A stretch of 64,000 bases of DNA from Torreya grandis (Eukaryota; Streptophyta; Pinopsida; Cupressales; Taxaceae). Below are positions 48,000 to 60,077 of this stretch, in pieces. The notes beneath the pieces are model-generated. The model had not been told where the DNA came from. It saw only the letters and a list, made by a program, of their open reading frames with translations, and did not search any database. Position numbers and translations under genes: made by a program. The stretch covers positions 1,769,501-1,833,500 of the forward strand of contig JARHVA010002006.1 in NCBI GenBank assembly GCA_037957365.1, read 5' to 3'. Position 1 is the stretch's first letter. Each line of letters opens with the position of its first letter.

Positions 48000-48936
48000 T
48001 GTAAAAGTATCTCTACCAAGTTTAGTTTCTAATTTTAGACTATCTGTAACTAATTACATACAAAAATATTGTATAACTCAAGAACATGAGCACATGCTAT
48101 GGGTGAGGAATAAGGCCTATCCAAATTAGGTTCTTCAGTCACCACTACCTAACATTTTTCTCCCACACATACTTGTGTTGGCATAGAGTGTGGTCCTATG
48201 GTTGGGGAGTCATCACTATGCCATTCCACTTCCTTGTAGACCCTTATGACATTTCTTGATTCCTTGTGTCCCTCCCCAAATCTCTTCCACTCATATCCCT
48301 TCACCGAGCTTCATCAAACTTACAATTTTAAAACTCCCACTAACTAGATACCATGTTGAACTAAAAATCTTACATCAAAAGGTATGCCTCTATTTCCCCA
48401 CTAACCACATTACTCATGCAAGAGAAAGTTTAGCCAGCCATGGAGAATATTTCAAGTCTAGAATCCACTAAGAGCTTCTTAATCTCTATCAAAAAATGTT
48501 TGAGATATTTACCACATGGTTCTCAGAGGAAGTGAAACTGGGCTTCCTCTAGATAGGAGAATGTTGAGATTGCATATTCTAAAATGTAACCATTAAAATT
48601 TTCACACCACTAAACATCCACTGCATATATCCAAGGCACTCCCAACCATACCAAATCTAATTAATGCTCTACTAACCAAGATATATTATATCTATAGTTC
48701 CTTGACTGATCTTGTGCATATACTAAAATCTAAGCATAAAGGTGAATAGGCACTTCTACAAAGAATACTTCATAAAGTGAGTCATTTAGATATTGTTATA
48801 CCCATGTGCATGAAAAAAATTCTTGGCTCAAGAAATGGTAATTTAAAAATATATTCTACTCTAGTAACCCATCATTTAATATTCTCTAAAGATAGATATT
48901 CTAGCATCTTCCACCATCATACAAACAAGCACTACA
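48000..48936 (-). other. Element C untranslated leader
   Basis: About 0.9 kb between gag and the primer site. No frame or motif was recognised on either strand. Confidence 0.5.
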
Positions 48937-48955
48937 TGTCTCGGTAATAGAACCA
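48937..48955 (-). other. Element C primer-binding site, decayed
   Basis: The minus strand reads TGGTTCTATTACCGAGACA, 3 bases after the LTR end. It fits a tRNA-Asp-type site with mainly C-to-T and G-to-A changes. The same 3-base TTT offset as in element A. Confidence 0.5.
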
Positions 48956-48958
48956 AAA

Positions 48959-50300
48959 TGTTGGGATCTTTTCCTCTAAACTAGCATGTTTTACCTTAGT
49001 TTCATGCCTAAGTAAATAAGAGTTCTAATATGTTACTGGGCTGACATTTCACACAATAAAAATTTCTCATGCACTCACTTGAAGCACATAGCTTAAGATT
49101 GGTTCCTGCTAGTTTTGTCATGCAAGAGTGTATTTATCTAATTTACTAGACAAGGGTGCTCAAATAGGTACTTAGTACTAAATGCATTCTAAGTCCTATA
49201 TCTAACTCTTCATACTTAATCATCACTTCTATCTAAATAAAAATTAGTTTGCATAAAATGATGATAGATAATATCAACTCCATTATAACCATAGGTAAAT
49301 AAACACAATCATTACATCAACACATGATTCTTTCTATTATATTCATAAGTGATATCAAAGAGTACAATGATTCTAAAATTACAATGATAACAAGTTCATA
49401 AAAAACTCATCAAAAACAATATAAAGTAGATCAATGGGGTATTTATACTTGGTTTACCATGACCAATTAGTTATAGAAGTAAATCCAATTAGGATGACTT
49501 GCCAATGATCATCAACTAAATTGAGTCATGATAGCCATTTATAATATTTTTTTACAAACCTAGGCCTATCTAATCCTATATTCTCTCTCGATGCTAGATC
49601 CTCATTACCAAGTGCCTATCTTCCCATGGGCTAGTGCTAGATTCACACTTGACTTAGTCATATTTTTCATTCCTCCGAATGATTTCATAATCATCTCCAC
49701 TTTCTATGCTTTCCCCAAGTCTTATGATAATATCTGAGTCCTTCATTATTGGGTTATTCATTTAACATGTGTCTTTACTCCATAATACTTACTTCTTCTA
49801 TGCCATAGACTCCCATACCATGGTCTTCCACACCATGGTCTTTCGCATCTTGTCTCTTCATGTCACTTGTTACCAAAAAGTACTTAGCCAAAATAATTTT
49901 CAAAATTGGAGGCCCAATAAAGTATTTCGATTGAGAAACCAAAATGGTGTTACAAATACATATCTCACATGTTATAATCAGACCCTAATTTCATGTGTAG
50001 CATGAATTGATAAATTGAGGAAGGACTTTAATCTCTACTTCCATAAATTTAAAATATAACCACATACACATTCATCTAGGTTAATTTACGTAAAAGGTGT
50101 GATGCAAGTCCTTTAGTAGAGATAAATCAATGTAGAGTATATGTAGGCTTGAAGAATGACTTACAATATATTAGAAACTTATATGGGGTCTTTTATAACC
50201 TTAAGGGATATTTCTGTGATACTTGATGGCTAGCTCGATTATAATGCTCAAGGATAATTTGGATATATATTATTTTCTCATGTTAAATTAATGACCTATT
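48959..50300 (-). repeat. Element C 5' LTR (outer edge approximate)
   Basis: In minus orientation it ends ...GATCCCAACA at 48959. Internally it shares GACAAAACTAGC and CTTCAAGTGAGTGCAT with the LTRs of element A (GCAAAACTAGCC and CTTCAAGTGAGTGCAT near 3895-3950). The start, around 50300, was placed only by weak similarity to the A LTR start (TTTTGTGCACCAA). Confidence 0.6.
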
Positions 50301-51189
50301 GGTGCACAAAAGGTGGGAAAAAGAAAGGAAAACAAACAAAAAAGTATATCCAAACATCAAAAGGACATGACCACAGTTAGAAAGCCCAAAAAAAAAGTAA
50401 GGGGATTTGATCAATAAGCCATTCCCACCTAGAGTAGGATTGGCAAACCATTGTTCTCATCTTAGAAGAACGAAATACACAAAAAATAAAGGAGAGATAA
50501 AATATGTTCATGATTTAAAAACAAACATGACATAGTGAAATATAGAATAAAATATGACTACATGATCACATAAATAAGGAGAGAGAGAAAAATAGACACT
50601 AAGAAATTCTTAATTCAAGGTGATGACTCATATAAAAAAAACATTGCCCAAAAAGTTATAATAAAAAAATGAATCAAAATTAGTTATCTAAATCAACTAA
50701 AATAATATGCTAAACATTAATAAAGGGAAACTATTTTAAAAAATAAGGGCATCAAAAATTTGAAAGCCCACTGAAAACACAAAGTTTGAGCATATAATCG
50801 TTTAGTTAAGAAGATGTTTAGTTGAACCATAAAACCCATGAAACCCTAAATAGGATTTCATAAATTTAAGGGAAAACACTATATGAAAAAAACATATACT
50901 AAGACAAGACAATGATCTATGTTGAAGTTTTAATATATTTTTTATTGAAAAGAGTATCTATATTAATATAAATAAGTAATGGTACAATGCTAGTCATATA
51001 AAAAAATGGGTGGAAAAAGTCACACCCCATAATCATAGTCAAACTGAGGTAAGAAACCCTTAGGAAAGATCAAGTCCAGTAGAGGTTCAATGATGAACAC
51101 TAAAAAAAACATCACATCAAACTATCAAAGGTGCATAAAAAACAAAAATATGTACATAAAAGTATAGACTAGTAAAGACAAAAATTAAG
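50301..51189. other. No gene recognised
   Basis: Purine-biased, A-rich DNA (many AAAAA runs) between the element C LTR and the first LINE fragment. No motif or repeat was identified. Confidence 0.45.
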
Positions 51190-53070
51190 TTTCAATAGTG
51201 AACATGGGGGGGCAGAGAAGGTGATGGAGGAGGCAGATCCTACCACTTGTCACCCCATCCCCTTTGAGCAATCATACATATTTTTCTTTTGGGTGAGAGC
51301 CCTAGTTCCCTCTATCACCTCCACCTCTGGTGGGGCCATAAAAACATGTTATAGAGATGAAGAATGAGGGGGTAACTAGTGAGGAGAGAGTATCATGTGC
51401 ATGTTCCTAGAATGTTTCTGGTGCATACCATGCCGTCACCCATGAGGAGACATCTATAGGTGTAGAAGATCTAAAGGCTCTCGAGTAGCTGTACATGGGG
51501 TATTCTCCCTGTGATCAAGCAAATTATAGAGGTGTTCAAGCTCTAGGTGAAATTTATTAGTATATATTTGAATCTAGAGAGTGACATTAGAAATTATAAT
51601 ATCTTTGTTAGTAAAAAAAACTATGTTCCATTTTCTCATAATTAAAATAAATAATTTCTAGCTTTCCAAAATTGAAAAAGAATATCAGTATAAAAAATCT
51701 ACCAAAATGTATCATATCTTGCAAGAAGAATCATAGAGTCCCTAAAAAATCCATCTTCTATGTAAAGAACTTAGATCTAAATGGTTGAAAGATGGTATGA
51801 ATCCATTTCCATGTAGTCTGAGCATGGAAGTAGAACTAAAATAGATGTTTAATTGTCTCAAGTTGATGACATGTTGGACAAATGGGATCTAAAACCCCCA
51901 TGTGATTAGGCTAGTCACCTACTAATAAACCCTGATAGAGAATACACTAAATACAATTAGCCCTCTTAGGATCAATGGGATTAATCCACATGGTGTTAAA
52001 CCTTCTAGACTAGACCATGTGGTTGGACTAAAAGATCCATCAATGATTGAGAGTATCATCTTGATTATGTTGGAGAGCTAAATTATTATACCCTAGACAA
52101 TGAGAATAATAAGTAAAGGGAGTGGCCATAGGCTAACACCAATCATTTCATTATGGAGTAATGGATTTGACTAAAATATTATGAAGATACTCATCAGGTA
52201 TGGATTCTTGAATTTATATACTAGACTTAGCATCTATATTATTTAAGTTAAATTTATTCTAAACCTACTACCAAGGAAGCCAAGATCAACTTGCTTTATA
52301 GAAAAGATCCCCAGTTTTTTTCACACCTTTTTTGAAAAACCTTAAGAATTTGATCCAAAGGACCAAAGAAAAGGTAACATTATGAAAATTTAGATAGGGA
52401 GACCACTAAAGCGTATGAAAATTAAGAGAAAGACTATTTTTGAAACCCTCCCCTATCCAAATGAGGTGGGGTTTGAGTTTCTCCCAAGCTTTAAAAATTA
52501 TCTAAATTATAAAAGTACCATTAATTTAAATAGGAATAGGGTTAATGAGAAGATTATTATCCCAAGGCCTTACTAAGCATGCCTTCTAAAAGGAACCCCC
52601 TAAGAGATATAGTGACAAAGCAAGATCTTATAGACTTCATTATCTTCCAATCCTTAGATTATCCATTTAATGTTGAGAGCTAGACCTTGAAGCGTAGTAT
52701 CTAGAGACCTAAATCACTTGCTTATTTAAGTTATCAACAAATATGCCAAGAAATTTTGTGAAAGCCTTTATGCCCTTCAGAATTAGCCTAGAGGAAATCT
52801 CTTAGAATATTTTTCAGTCTACCATAAGTAGCATTAAAAGGAACATGATAGGAAGAATAATAAACATGTGTAGCTGCCAATACCTTAGATCAAATTTGAA
52901 ACTTACCCACCAAGGATAAGGGTTTTTTAATCCAAAAATAATTTTTTTTCTCAACCCTTTGAACCACATAGGACCACAATTCATCAGGGGAAGCCCTAAA
53001 AGCAAAGGAAATGCTAAGGAACTTAAAATGAATCCTTGGAAGAATCCACTACCATCGATATCCCTCCAAC
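51190..53070 (-). mobile_element. L1-type LINE fragment 1 (RT C-terminus and zf-RVT)
   Basis: Minus-strand translation reads, from the right: FAFRASPDELWSYVVQRVEK, NYFWIKKP, LSLVGKFQI, KVLAATHVYYSSYHVPFNAT (52990-52830), the post-RT region of plant L1 elements. Further left lies the zinc-binding domain after RT: NPIDPKRANCI, DPICPTCHQLETIKHLF near 51880-51850, and AQTTWKWIHTIF near 51820. Stops are numerous. The 5' part with endonuclease and most of RT is absent, as in 5'-truncated LINEs. No poly(A) tail could be located. Confidence 0.75.
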
Positions 53071-54479
53071 CAAGGGGGTTTGGGGAAAGAGATTAGTGAT
53101 ACACTATATTTTTATCATTGAATGTAGGATCTATAGGTCAAACAAACAATATAAAGATAATACATGACATTCTTAACCAACTCCTCCTCTTCCTAAAGAG
53201 TGAGAAAAGAGTTATCAACAAAGTGACCATTTAACAATTGGTAAAATTTTAATATTTTAGTTTTATGTGAATTAAATTGTATAGATTTTTATGGGTTAAA
53301 TCGATGAAAATGAAAATATGGTTTAAATGGATATGGTTTTTTAAACCCTCAAACTAATTCATAAATGATGTAAATTATCTCTTCATTTGTTTGCACCCAA
53401 AAGTATTCTTTTTCCTTGGCATCACTTCCTTTGATTTCTCTCAATACTTGGTGTCACTTATAAAGTTTAAATAACATATATAAATCCAAATACATCAGAG
53501 GTAGTTTTCCATATAAGGTGGCATAGTTGTGACTTGACTTATAGACATGCTTTTAAAATATGGAAAAATAAAGAGGTCACATCGAATGTTTGACAAAATG
53601 TCTCCACAAAATCTAATTTCATAAATTTTTCACCGATTTAATTTTAGGTAAATATTTTTATATTAAAAATAATGAATCATATTTATGGTATATTAATTTG
53701 AATGAAAAACAATAAATATACTGATATTATATGTATATTTTGACAAATTTAAAAATTCAAATATTTTTCAAAAATTTATTCATTAACGAATCTAAAATTT
53801 TGAATTTTTTTTATAGTCAATTAATATAAACTAATGAAAACATAAATAATCTAACCATGTTTTATTTTTCCATAATAAAATCTTTAAAAAAAGTTGTATT
53901 TGTAAACATTAAAATTTATTTTTCTTGAATCTTATAATTGGTATGAAAATTGAGTGGAAAAAATTAATGTGTAGTTGTAGAAGAAATTGGAGATGAAATG
54001 TTATCTTTATTTTGCTTTGGTTTTAATACTCATTGATTTTGTAAAGATGACATATTCAATTTTTTCATACTTACTAGGGATAAATTTCCCTCATTGTATG
54101 CTTAATATGTAGTTAGGATTTCATTTTACCATGATCTAAGAGCAACAAATAATACTTTTTTGTTTTTTTCATGTAGACATTTCTTATAAGTGTGTCTATG
54201 AAATCTAAAGAGATCATTATTAGTATAGTACCATTTGGTCTTATATTTCCTTTAAGTATAAAGTAAACATTTCATCTCTTCTATTATTTTGTAAGTATTC
54301 TCTATCAACTAATTTTAGAACACAACTGATTGTAAACATATCGATATTTCAATTAATCAAAAAAATATGAAGATAAAGTATATTGATGGTTAGTCACCAA
54401 GCATGAATATATAAAAAGAGTCTCAAAACAATATAAAATCAAAACATATTAATAATTTTGAAAAAATAAGTATAAGTAA
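53071..54479. other. No gene recognised
   Basis: Very A+T-rich stretch with long T and A runs. No motif, repeat pair or coding frame was found. Confidence 0.45.
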
Positions 54480-55480
54480 CAATATTGAAGGGTGTTAGTT
54501 GTAGATCATCCTTGAAAGGAAGAAAAAACAAAGTAGAGGGCTTTCCTAATAGTGTTGGATCCAAAGCCACCCAAAAATCATGATAATTATTCAAAGGAGA
54601 TAAAGGCATGGGCACACCCTTAGAGGCACCATAATACCAATTTGATCACTACCTCACACTAGAGAGGACCAACAAGATGACCTAACAAAAAGATTTATAA
54701 TGTGGTTGTGGATCCATTACCCTATTGAAAAAGAAGGGAGGAGAAGCAACTATGTGAGTGGCTTCATCAATGTCTAGGTGTTAGTGGAGGGACCTGTATA
54801 GAAGCATATTTTAAGGGACCCTACTCATGGTGCAAGGATCACTATCATACTAATTGAAAAGCTCTTACAAATGTTGAAATTTTATGGTCATCTTCTTGAC
54901 ATTTTATAAAATGTGTAAATAATCATAGGTGAGCATAACAACTTTATCATTAACAAGAGAGTGTTAACAAAGAGCCTCATTATTGAATATGGTATTATTC
55001 CTAGATTTTAAAATATTAATAATTATAAATCTAAAAAATCTAAAGTGAATGTTATGTATATTGTCCACTAAGAACAATTTCCAAACAAAGTCATCTTCTA
55101 GTTAATGGGATCTAGGTGGAAAGGTTGAAATAAAATGTGTATCTATTTCCAAGTAACATGAGATTTAGGGGAAGTGAATAATAAGTGTTTGAATTTCTTG
55201 GGTCTATAAGGCCTAGGGCACTTGGGATGAGGCATCTTAATTATTTTGAGCCCTTTCCTTAGTAGGAGACTCTTTTAAACTAAACACCAAATAAAATGGG
55301 TAAGTTTGGACTCAATTTTATATTTCCATGTCTGGTTGAAATCAAGAAGCCACATTTAGGGAGATTCAAACTTCACAAACTATTTAAATTACTAAGCACC
55401 AAGGAAAAAGGGTTCATAATCTTATATAACAATCCTAAAGAGTAATTTTTGAAAGCAATGTCCTAGTTTCATCACCGATT
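54480..55480 (-). mobile_element. L1-type LINE fragment 2 (zf-RVT tail)
   Basis: Minus-strand translation near 55290-55050 gives SKLTHFIWCLV, a proline/lysine-rich CPRPYRPKKFKHLLFTSPKS, then HVTWK-stop-IHILFQPF and LFGNC. The W-K-x-I-H-x-x-F-Q-P-F segment matches fragment 1 (WKWIHTIFQPF). Downstream homology continues with stops. Same orientation as fragment 1 and about 3.3 kb away, so two insertions of one family or one element split and rearranged. Confidence 0.62.
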
Positions 55481-56118
55481 TCTTACATCCTAATTTATCA
55501 CTTACCAAATTTAATTGAATATCCATGGATTTTTATTTGATTATTATTAACTAATTTTTAAGTCCTATGCTATTATTGGATAGTCGAATGTTACTTTGAT
55601 TACATTACTATGAGTTAGTTGTATGGTATATTCTTTACATTATGATCATGTTGATTTATTATTGCAAAAATATTTTATAACTATATCATGATATTATGGA
55701 CAAACTACCTTCTTTTCATGAGTTGAAGGAGAGATTCATCCTTCAGAGTATGATGGAGGAAGACCATCATCAAAGAGGATGATTTAGATAGAGGCATTGT
55801 GTGACGATAGAGGGACAACAAGAATCCATGTACACACCACGTTAGATAACACTAATTATATACACAATTTGAATGGTTAGTGTTAGTACATTTTGATGTT
55901 ATCTGCATTTAGATAATTATTTATGCATGTTAGTTGTGTGTTAGCTTAGTTTAATGGTTATGTAAAATTAATATTGTATGATTTCATTGTGGTTATTATA
56001 AGTAAATTTGGATGTATAATGTTATTGTGCATTTATGTCATGTTAATGTATTCATGATTATTAATATTTTCAAAAATGTAATTTTTTTTTAATAGTGTTT
56101 GGTAATACTATATATAGA
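55481..56118. other. No gene recognised
   Basis: A+T-rich DNA between the second LINE fragment and the foldback repeat. A short purine-rich patch at 55735-55815 has no evident meaning. Confidence 0.4.
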
Positions 56119-56273
56119 CTAACTATCATATCATTGTAATGTTTAGAACATTAGCTAGTTAACTTTATTATATTTGGGATATATAAAGTTATAAAAATGT
56201 AATTATTATGTCATTACTACATTATATATATTATCTATGTCTTTTGTTAAATATATGTATGTATGTATGTATG

Positions 56274-56322
<49 letters not shown>

Positions 56323-56498
56323 ATTTTTACACACACACATAGATAGATAGATACATACATATATTTAACAAAAGACATAGATAATATATATATAATGTAG
56401 TAATGACATAATAATTACATTTTTATAACTTTATATATCCCAAATATAATAAAGGTAACTAGCCAATGTTCTAAACATTACAATGATATGATAGTTAG
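56119..56498. repeat. Foldback inverted repeat (about 190-bp arms)
   Basis: The left arm starts CTAACTATCATATCATTGTAA at 56119 and the right arm ends with its complement at 56498. The arms pair almost perfectly through TTTAGAACATT, the GGGATATATAAAG segment, ATTACATTTTTATAAC and TTAACAAAAGACATAG. The centre near 56308 is a TG/CA microsatellite, so the tip is itself self-complementary. This would fold into a long hairpin, like foldback MITEs or a small-RNA precursor. Confidence 0.88.
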
Positions 56499-56512
56499 TG
56501 TGTGTGCTTATT

Positions 56513-56665
56513 TTTACACACACACATAGATACATAGATACATACATATATTTAACAAAAGACATAGATAATATATATGATGACATGTGTGTGTGTGTGT
56601 GTAAAAAAAAAGACATAGATAATATATATAATGTAGTAATGACACAATAATTATGTTTTTATAAT
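56513..56665 (+). repeat. Partial duplicate copies of the foldback right arm
   Basis: The series TACACACACACATAGATACA...TTTAACAAAAGACATAGATAATATATAT recurs from 56514, and AAAGACATAGATAATATATATAATGTAGTAATGACA recurs from about 56610. The right arm is therefore partly present three times, linked by TG/CA microsatellites. Confidence 0.8.
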
Positions 56666-56879
56666 TCGGATTGGTAATAGTGTGTGATTTACCATTTCTG
56701 ATAGACTACTATAATTGAATTTATATTAATCATATTATCGTTAAGTCATGATGATTGAACAAAACTATATTTTGATGGATTTTTATAATTAATAAATAAA
56801 ATGTATAAAGCATCATACTAAATATACATACATAGGAAATAAAACATATAAAGCAAGGATTGAGTAAACTTTGATAAAA

Positions 56880-57081
56880 AGAAAAACACAAAAAGGAAAA
56901 AGGTAAACTTAAAGGAAAAGGGCGAGCTTTAAAAAAAAGTCATGAAATGAAAGAAAAAGAGGAAAGGAAGATGGCGGTATAGAAGTTTAAGAAGTGAATT
57001 GGAGAAAAGGAGAGGATGAATTGGAGAAGAGTAGTACAAAGAGGAGAGAGAGAGAGAGTAGGGTGAAGAGAGGAAGCTTTT
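56880..57081. repeat. Purine-rich tract with (GA)n
   Basis: About 200 bases of nearly pure A/G on the + strand, ending in (GA)8-9 at about 57041-57058. GA-rich tracts are common in plant 5' untranslated regions, but no TATA box and no coding frame follow, so a promoter is not claimed. Confidence 0.6.
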
Positions 57082-57477
57082 TTTATTATGCCATTTCAAC
57101 TATGATTCTTGTTCAAGGTAGGCAATGTTGTTAAATTCTATGTGGAATTTTTAAAAATTATATGTGTTTTTGTAATTGTGAAACTATATGAATGTGTTGT
57201 TTGTATTTTAGCAAATTTGAAGTTTGAGTAATTTAGGAGAAACAAACAAATTGATATACAAATTTTGCATTAGTTTAGTGTCTAATAAACATAACCATCG
57301 AATTGTGTGTGTATTTTCAATAATTGTGAGTGTAAAATAATAATAAATGGGGGCCATAGTCTTAAAAACAATGAACTTATACATTTATGTATAATGCACT
57401 TCTATCCTACAAACTATGGTGATGAGTATATGAATGGGTAATGAGTGTGTTTGATAACCAAAGCTGAGAAATAACAC

Positions 57478-57664
<187 letters not shown>

Positions 57665-58880
57665 TTATGTGCATATCCTTCATATAAAATTAGTGATATA
57701 TATAAACAACTAAAATACTGATATATATATTATATGCTTTTAACTTCTAAAAAAACAACAATTCATATATATGTATGATTATTAAGATAGCAAACTGCAA
57801 ACTTATATATTATGATAGTGAATTGTGTATAAGGATATTCAAAATTGTGATCTATGTAAACTATGTAAATCGATCATGCAACCTCAATGAAAGATTGGAT
57901 GTATCCAAAAATTTATTATTGAAATTACATATTAGGTGAAATCATCCTTGAAATCAAGTATTTCTGTAAAGGTATAAGTTTAATCTACTTTAAAACCATG
58001 AAATTTTATAATAAAAATAAGGGATGGCATGCATATTTCTTTGGTAAGTCTATTGTACAAAGAGAGACAATTTTTTTAATTTCATAATCCATATGGTGTA
58101 ATATAGTGTCAAGTTGGGAAATAGAGTAATTAGTTATCTCATACACACACACATATATATAGGGTGCATGGCTTGCATGTCACTTATGTGTAAAGAGTAA
58201 TAGTTGTAAGTTATATTAAGAGAACCATAGCATATTATGGAAAGTAAAACAATTACTAGAAATGCATGTTGGAATTAAATTGAAACATAGTGGAATCTTA
58301 CTTATGTATTATTTAGAAAATATGACTTTTAGCTATTTAGTGGGTTAAATCATTAGTCTTACACTTAAGATATATATTGAATTGATCATAGGAAGATTAA
58401 ATACTTGTATAAACTATTTGAGTGTTTGATGTCGATTTGACTTAAATATGGATATAGATATTCTATTGAATATAGTACCTAATTTATTAATAATATGGGA
58501 ATATTAATATATTATGATGGTTCTTGAGTACGAAGGTTATAATGATTGTTAAAGTCATATGAAGTCTTTGATTAGAATTATAGTCAACTATTGACATTTA
58601 TAAATAATATTTAAATATTGTTTGAAAACTTGTATACGATACATACCATGACAATATTAATATGTATAAGTGACTATACATATAGAGCATATATTAGTGC
58701 ATTGTGATGTGTATCTATATTTATAGTGCTATTTATTGTTAAAAACTAAGACAGAGATTCCTAAAAGATAGGACACTATCTATATATGTATGTAGCCTCT
58801 TAAAAATATAACAAGTTGTTTAAATGAAATATTATGTTGTCATGAGAATTATGATATTCTTTATCGTGACTAATTGTTAT
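57665..58880. other. No gene recognised
   Basis: A+T-rich DNA between the microsatellite and the LTR of element F. Nothing recognisable was seen. Confidence 0.45.
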
Positions 58881-60056
58881 TGTAGACACCTAAATCTGGA
58901 CACTGATAACCTCCAACTAGGTTTTTGACCAATTTCCACCAAAGTGCACAATTTGGCCTAAAAAAACTAAATCACATTAAATGAGTTTAAATTGATATAT
59001 TCAAGTGCCATTTTTGGCCAGAGTATCATTAAATAGGGAAATGTAATTTATGGGCCAGCTAACTTTGATCAAATTATTTTGAGTCAAAATGCCAATTTTG
59101 CACTTAGGTGCTCTAGATTGCTCTTTTCTATCAAATTTATTGTATGTGGTGTGTGCCTTTTTTAGTCTTGTGTTGACAACATCCTAAATGGGATAGTGGA
59201 TCTAATGCATCTGACATTAAATTCTAATTCCAATCCATTAAAATTTTAGACCAATAATAAGGCATTCTAATCAATTTGAGTAATTTGTGCACAGAGTGCT
59301 TAATTATGCTTAAGATTTAATTAATCCAAATCAAGGCTTAATTAATAATTTCATGGAAACTTGTTGAAAACTTGTTTTTAGAAATGAATATTGAATATCT
59401 ACATCATCAGGTGACCTCATTTCTTAGAAAGACATCTCTAGGCCATAAATGCCACAAATATCAGGATTATGGGTCTCCCATGCCTCTTTATTACATCCCA
59501 TGCCTCATTAATATCCCTTATTCCAAAGTCATGATGAGGATAATTATGGATTTTAATTACATAATTCAATTAATCCATGACCACACATCTTAATCTTAAG
59601 ATGGATGGTCATGGTTGATTCTGGTCATTCTTGAAAATCTATAAATAGAGAGGCCATGAACATCATTTTTAAGCTTAATTTGTGAAAATTTATAATTAAA
59701 ATATTTATTCCAAAATCTTCATGCAAATTAGTGTTACCATGCCAAATTGATTCCAAGCCAAGCCAAGCCAAAGCCAAAGGTGCCAAGGAGAGATGGAGGT
59801 AGCCAAGATTCCATTTCCAAGGATTTCATGAGCATAAAACTGATCAAGCCACTACTACAAAGTTATCTAGATCATCCAAGGAAGGTGAAGGAATTCTTAT
59901 TTTTTCTTACTTTTTAGTTGTGTTTGTCATTTGTTTTTGTTACTAAGCTCAGCCTAGTAACTAGGCATGAAGATGTTAGTTTAGTGTATTTTTTATTTAG
60001 GTTCATTCACTAACATGATACTAATCTTATATTATTATTCAAATTATTAGTTCACA
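58881..60056 (+). repeat. Element F 5' LTR
   Basis: Starts TGTAGACACC and ends TTCACA, about 1.18 kb. It includes a TATA box, a CCAAGCCAAGCCAAGCC repeat at about 59754-59771, and an A+T-rich R/U5-like tail. The boundaries rest on the TG...CA ends and on the primer site, since no second copy is in the window. Confidence 0.68.
59639..59650 (+). promoter_or_regulatory. TATA box in element F LTR
   Basis: CTATAAATAGAG is a canonical plant TATA box, about 420 bases before the LTR end, where retrotransposon transcription would begin shortly downstream. Confidence 0.65.
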
Positions 60057-60059
60057 TAA

Positions 60060-60077
60060 TGGCACACCTAGTGGGAT
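60060..60077 (+). other. Element F primer-binding site
   Basis: TGGCACACCTAGTGGGAT starts 3 bases after the LTR. It has the TGG...GGTGGGA form of primer sites in several large plant gypsy elements; the tRNA was not determined. Confidence 0.6.

Larger units (their letters stand above)
24508..50300 (-). mobile_element. Element C: Athila-like Ty3/gypsy, minus strand, interrupted
   Basis: Minus-strand order from the right: a 5' LTR (about 50300-48959), primer-binding site, leader, gag (47930-46400), protease (46250-45650), RT (44900-43700) and the start of RNase H. Element E is inserted at 43457/28746. The remaining RNase H, integrase and third ORF follow at 28740-24600. Gag, protease, integrase and third ORF each match element A. 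The 3' end and 3' LTR were not found: element A abuts the left side. The outer edge of the 5' LTR is approximate. Confidence 0.72.

Noticed and set aside
56880..57130. Possible host promoter and 5' untranslated exon (GA tract, then CAAGGTAGGC splice-like site)
   Set aside because: No TATA box, no coding exon downstream, and a CA microsatellite follows. Too weak to list as a gene.
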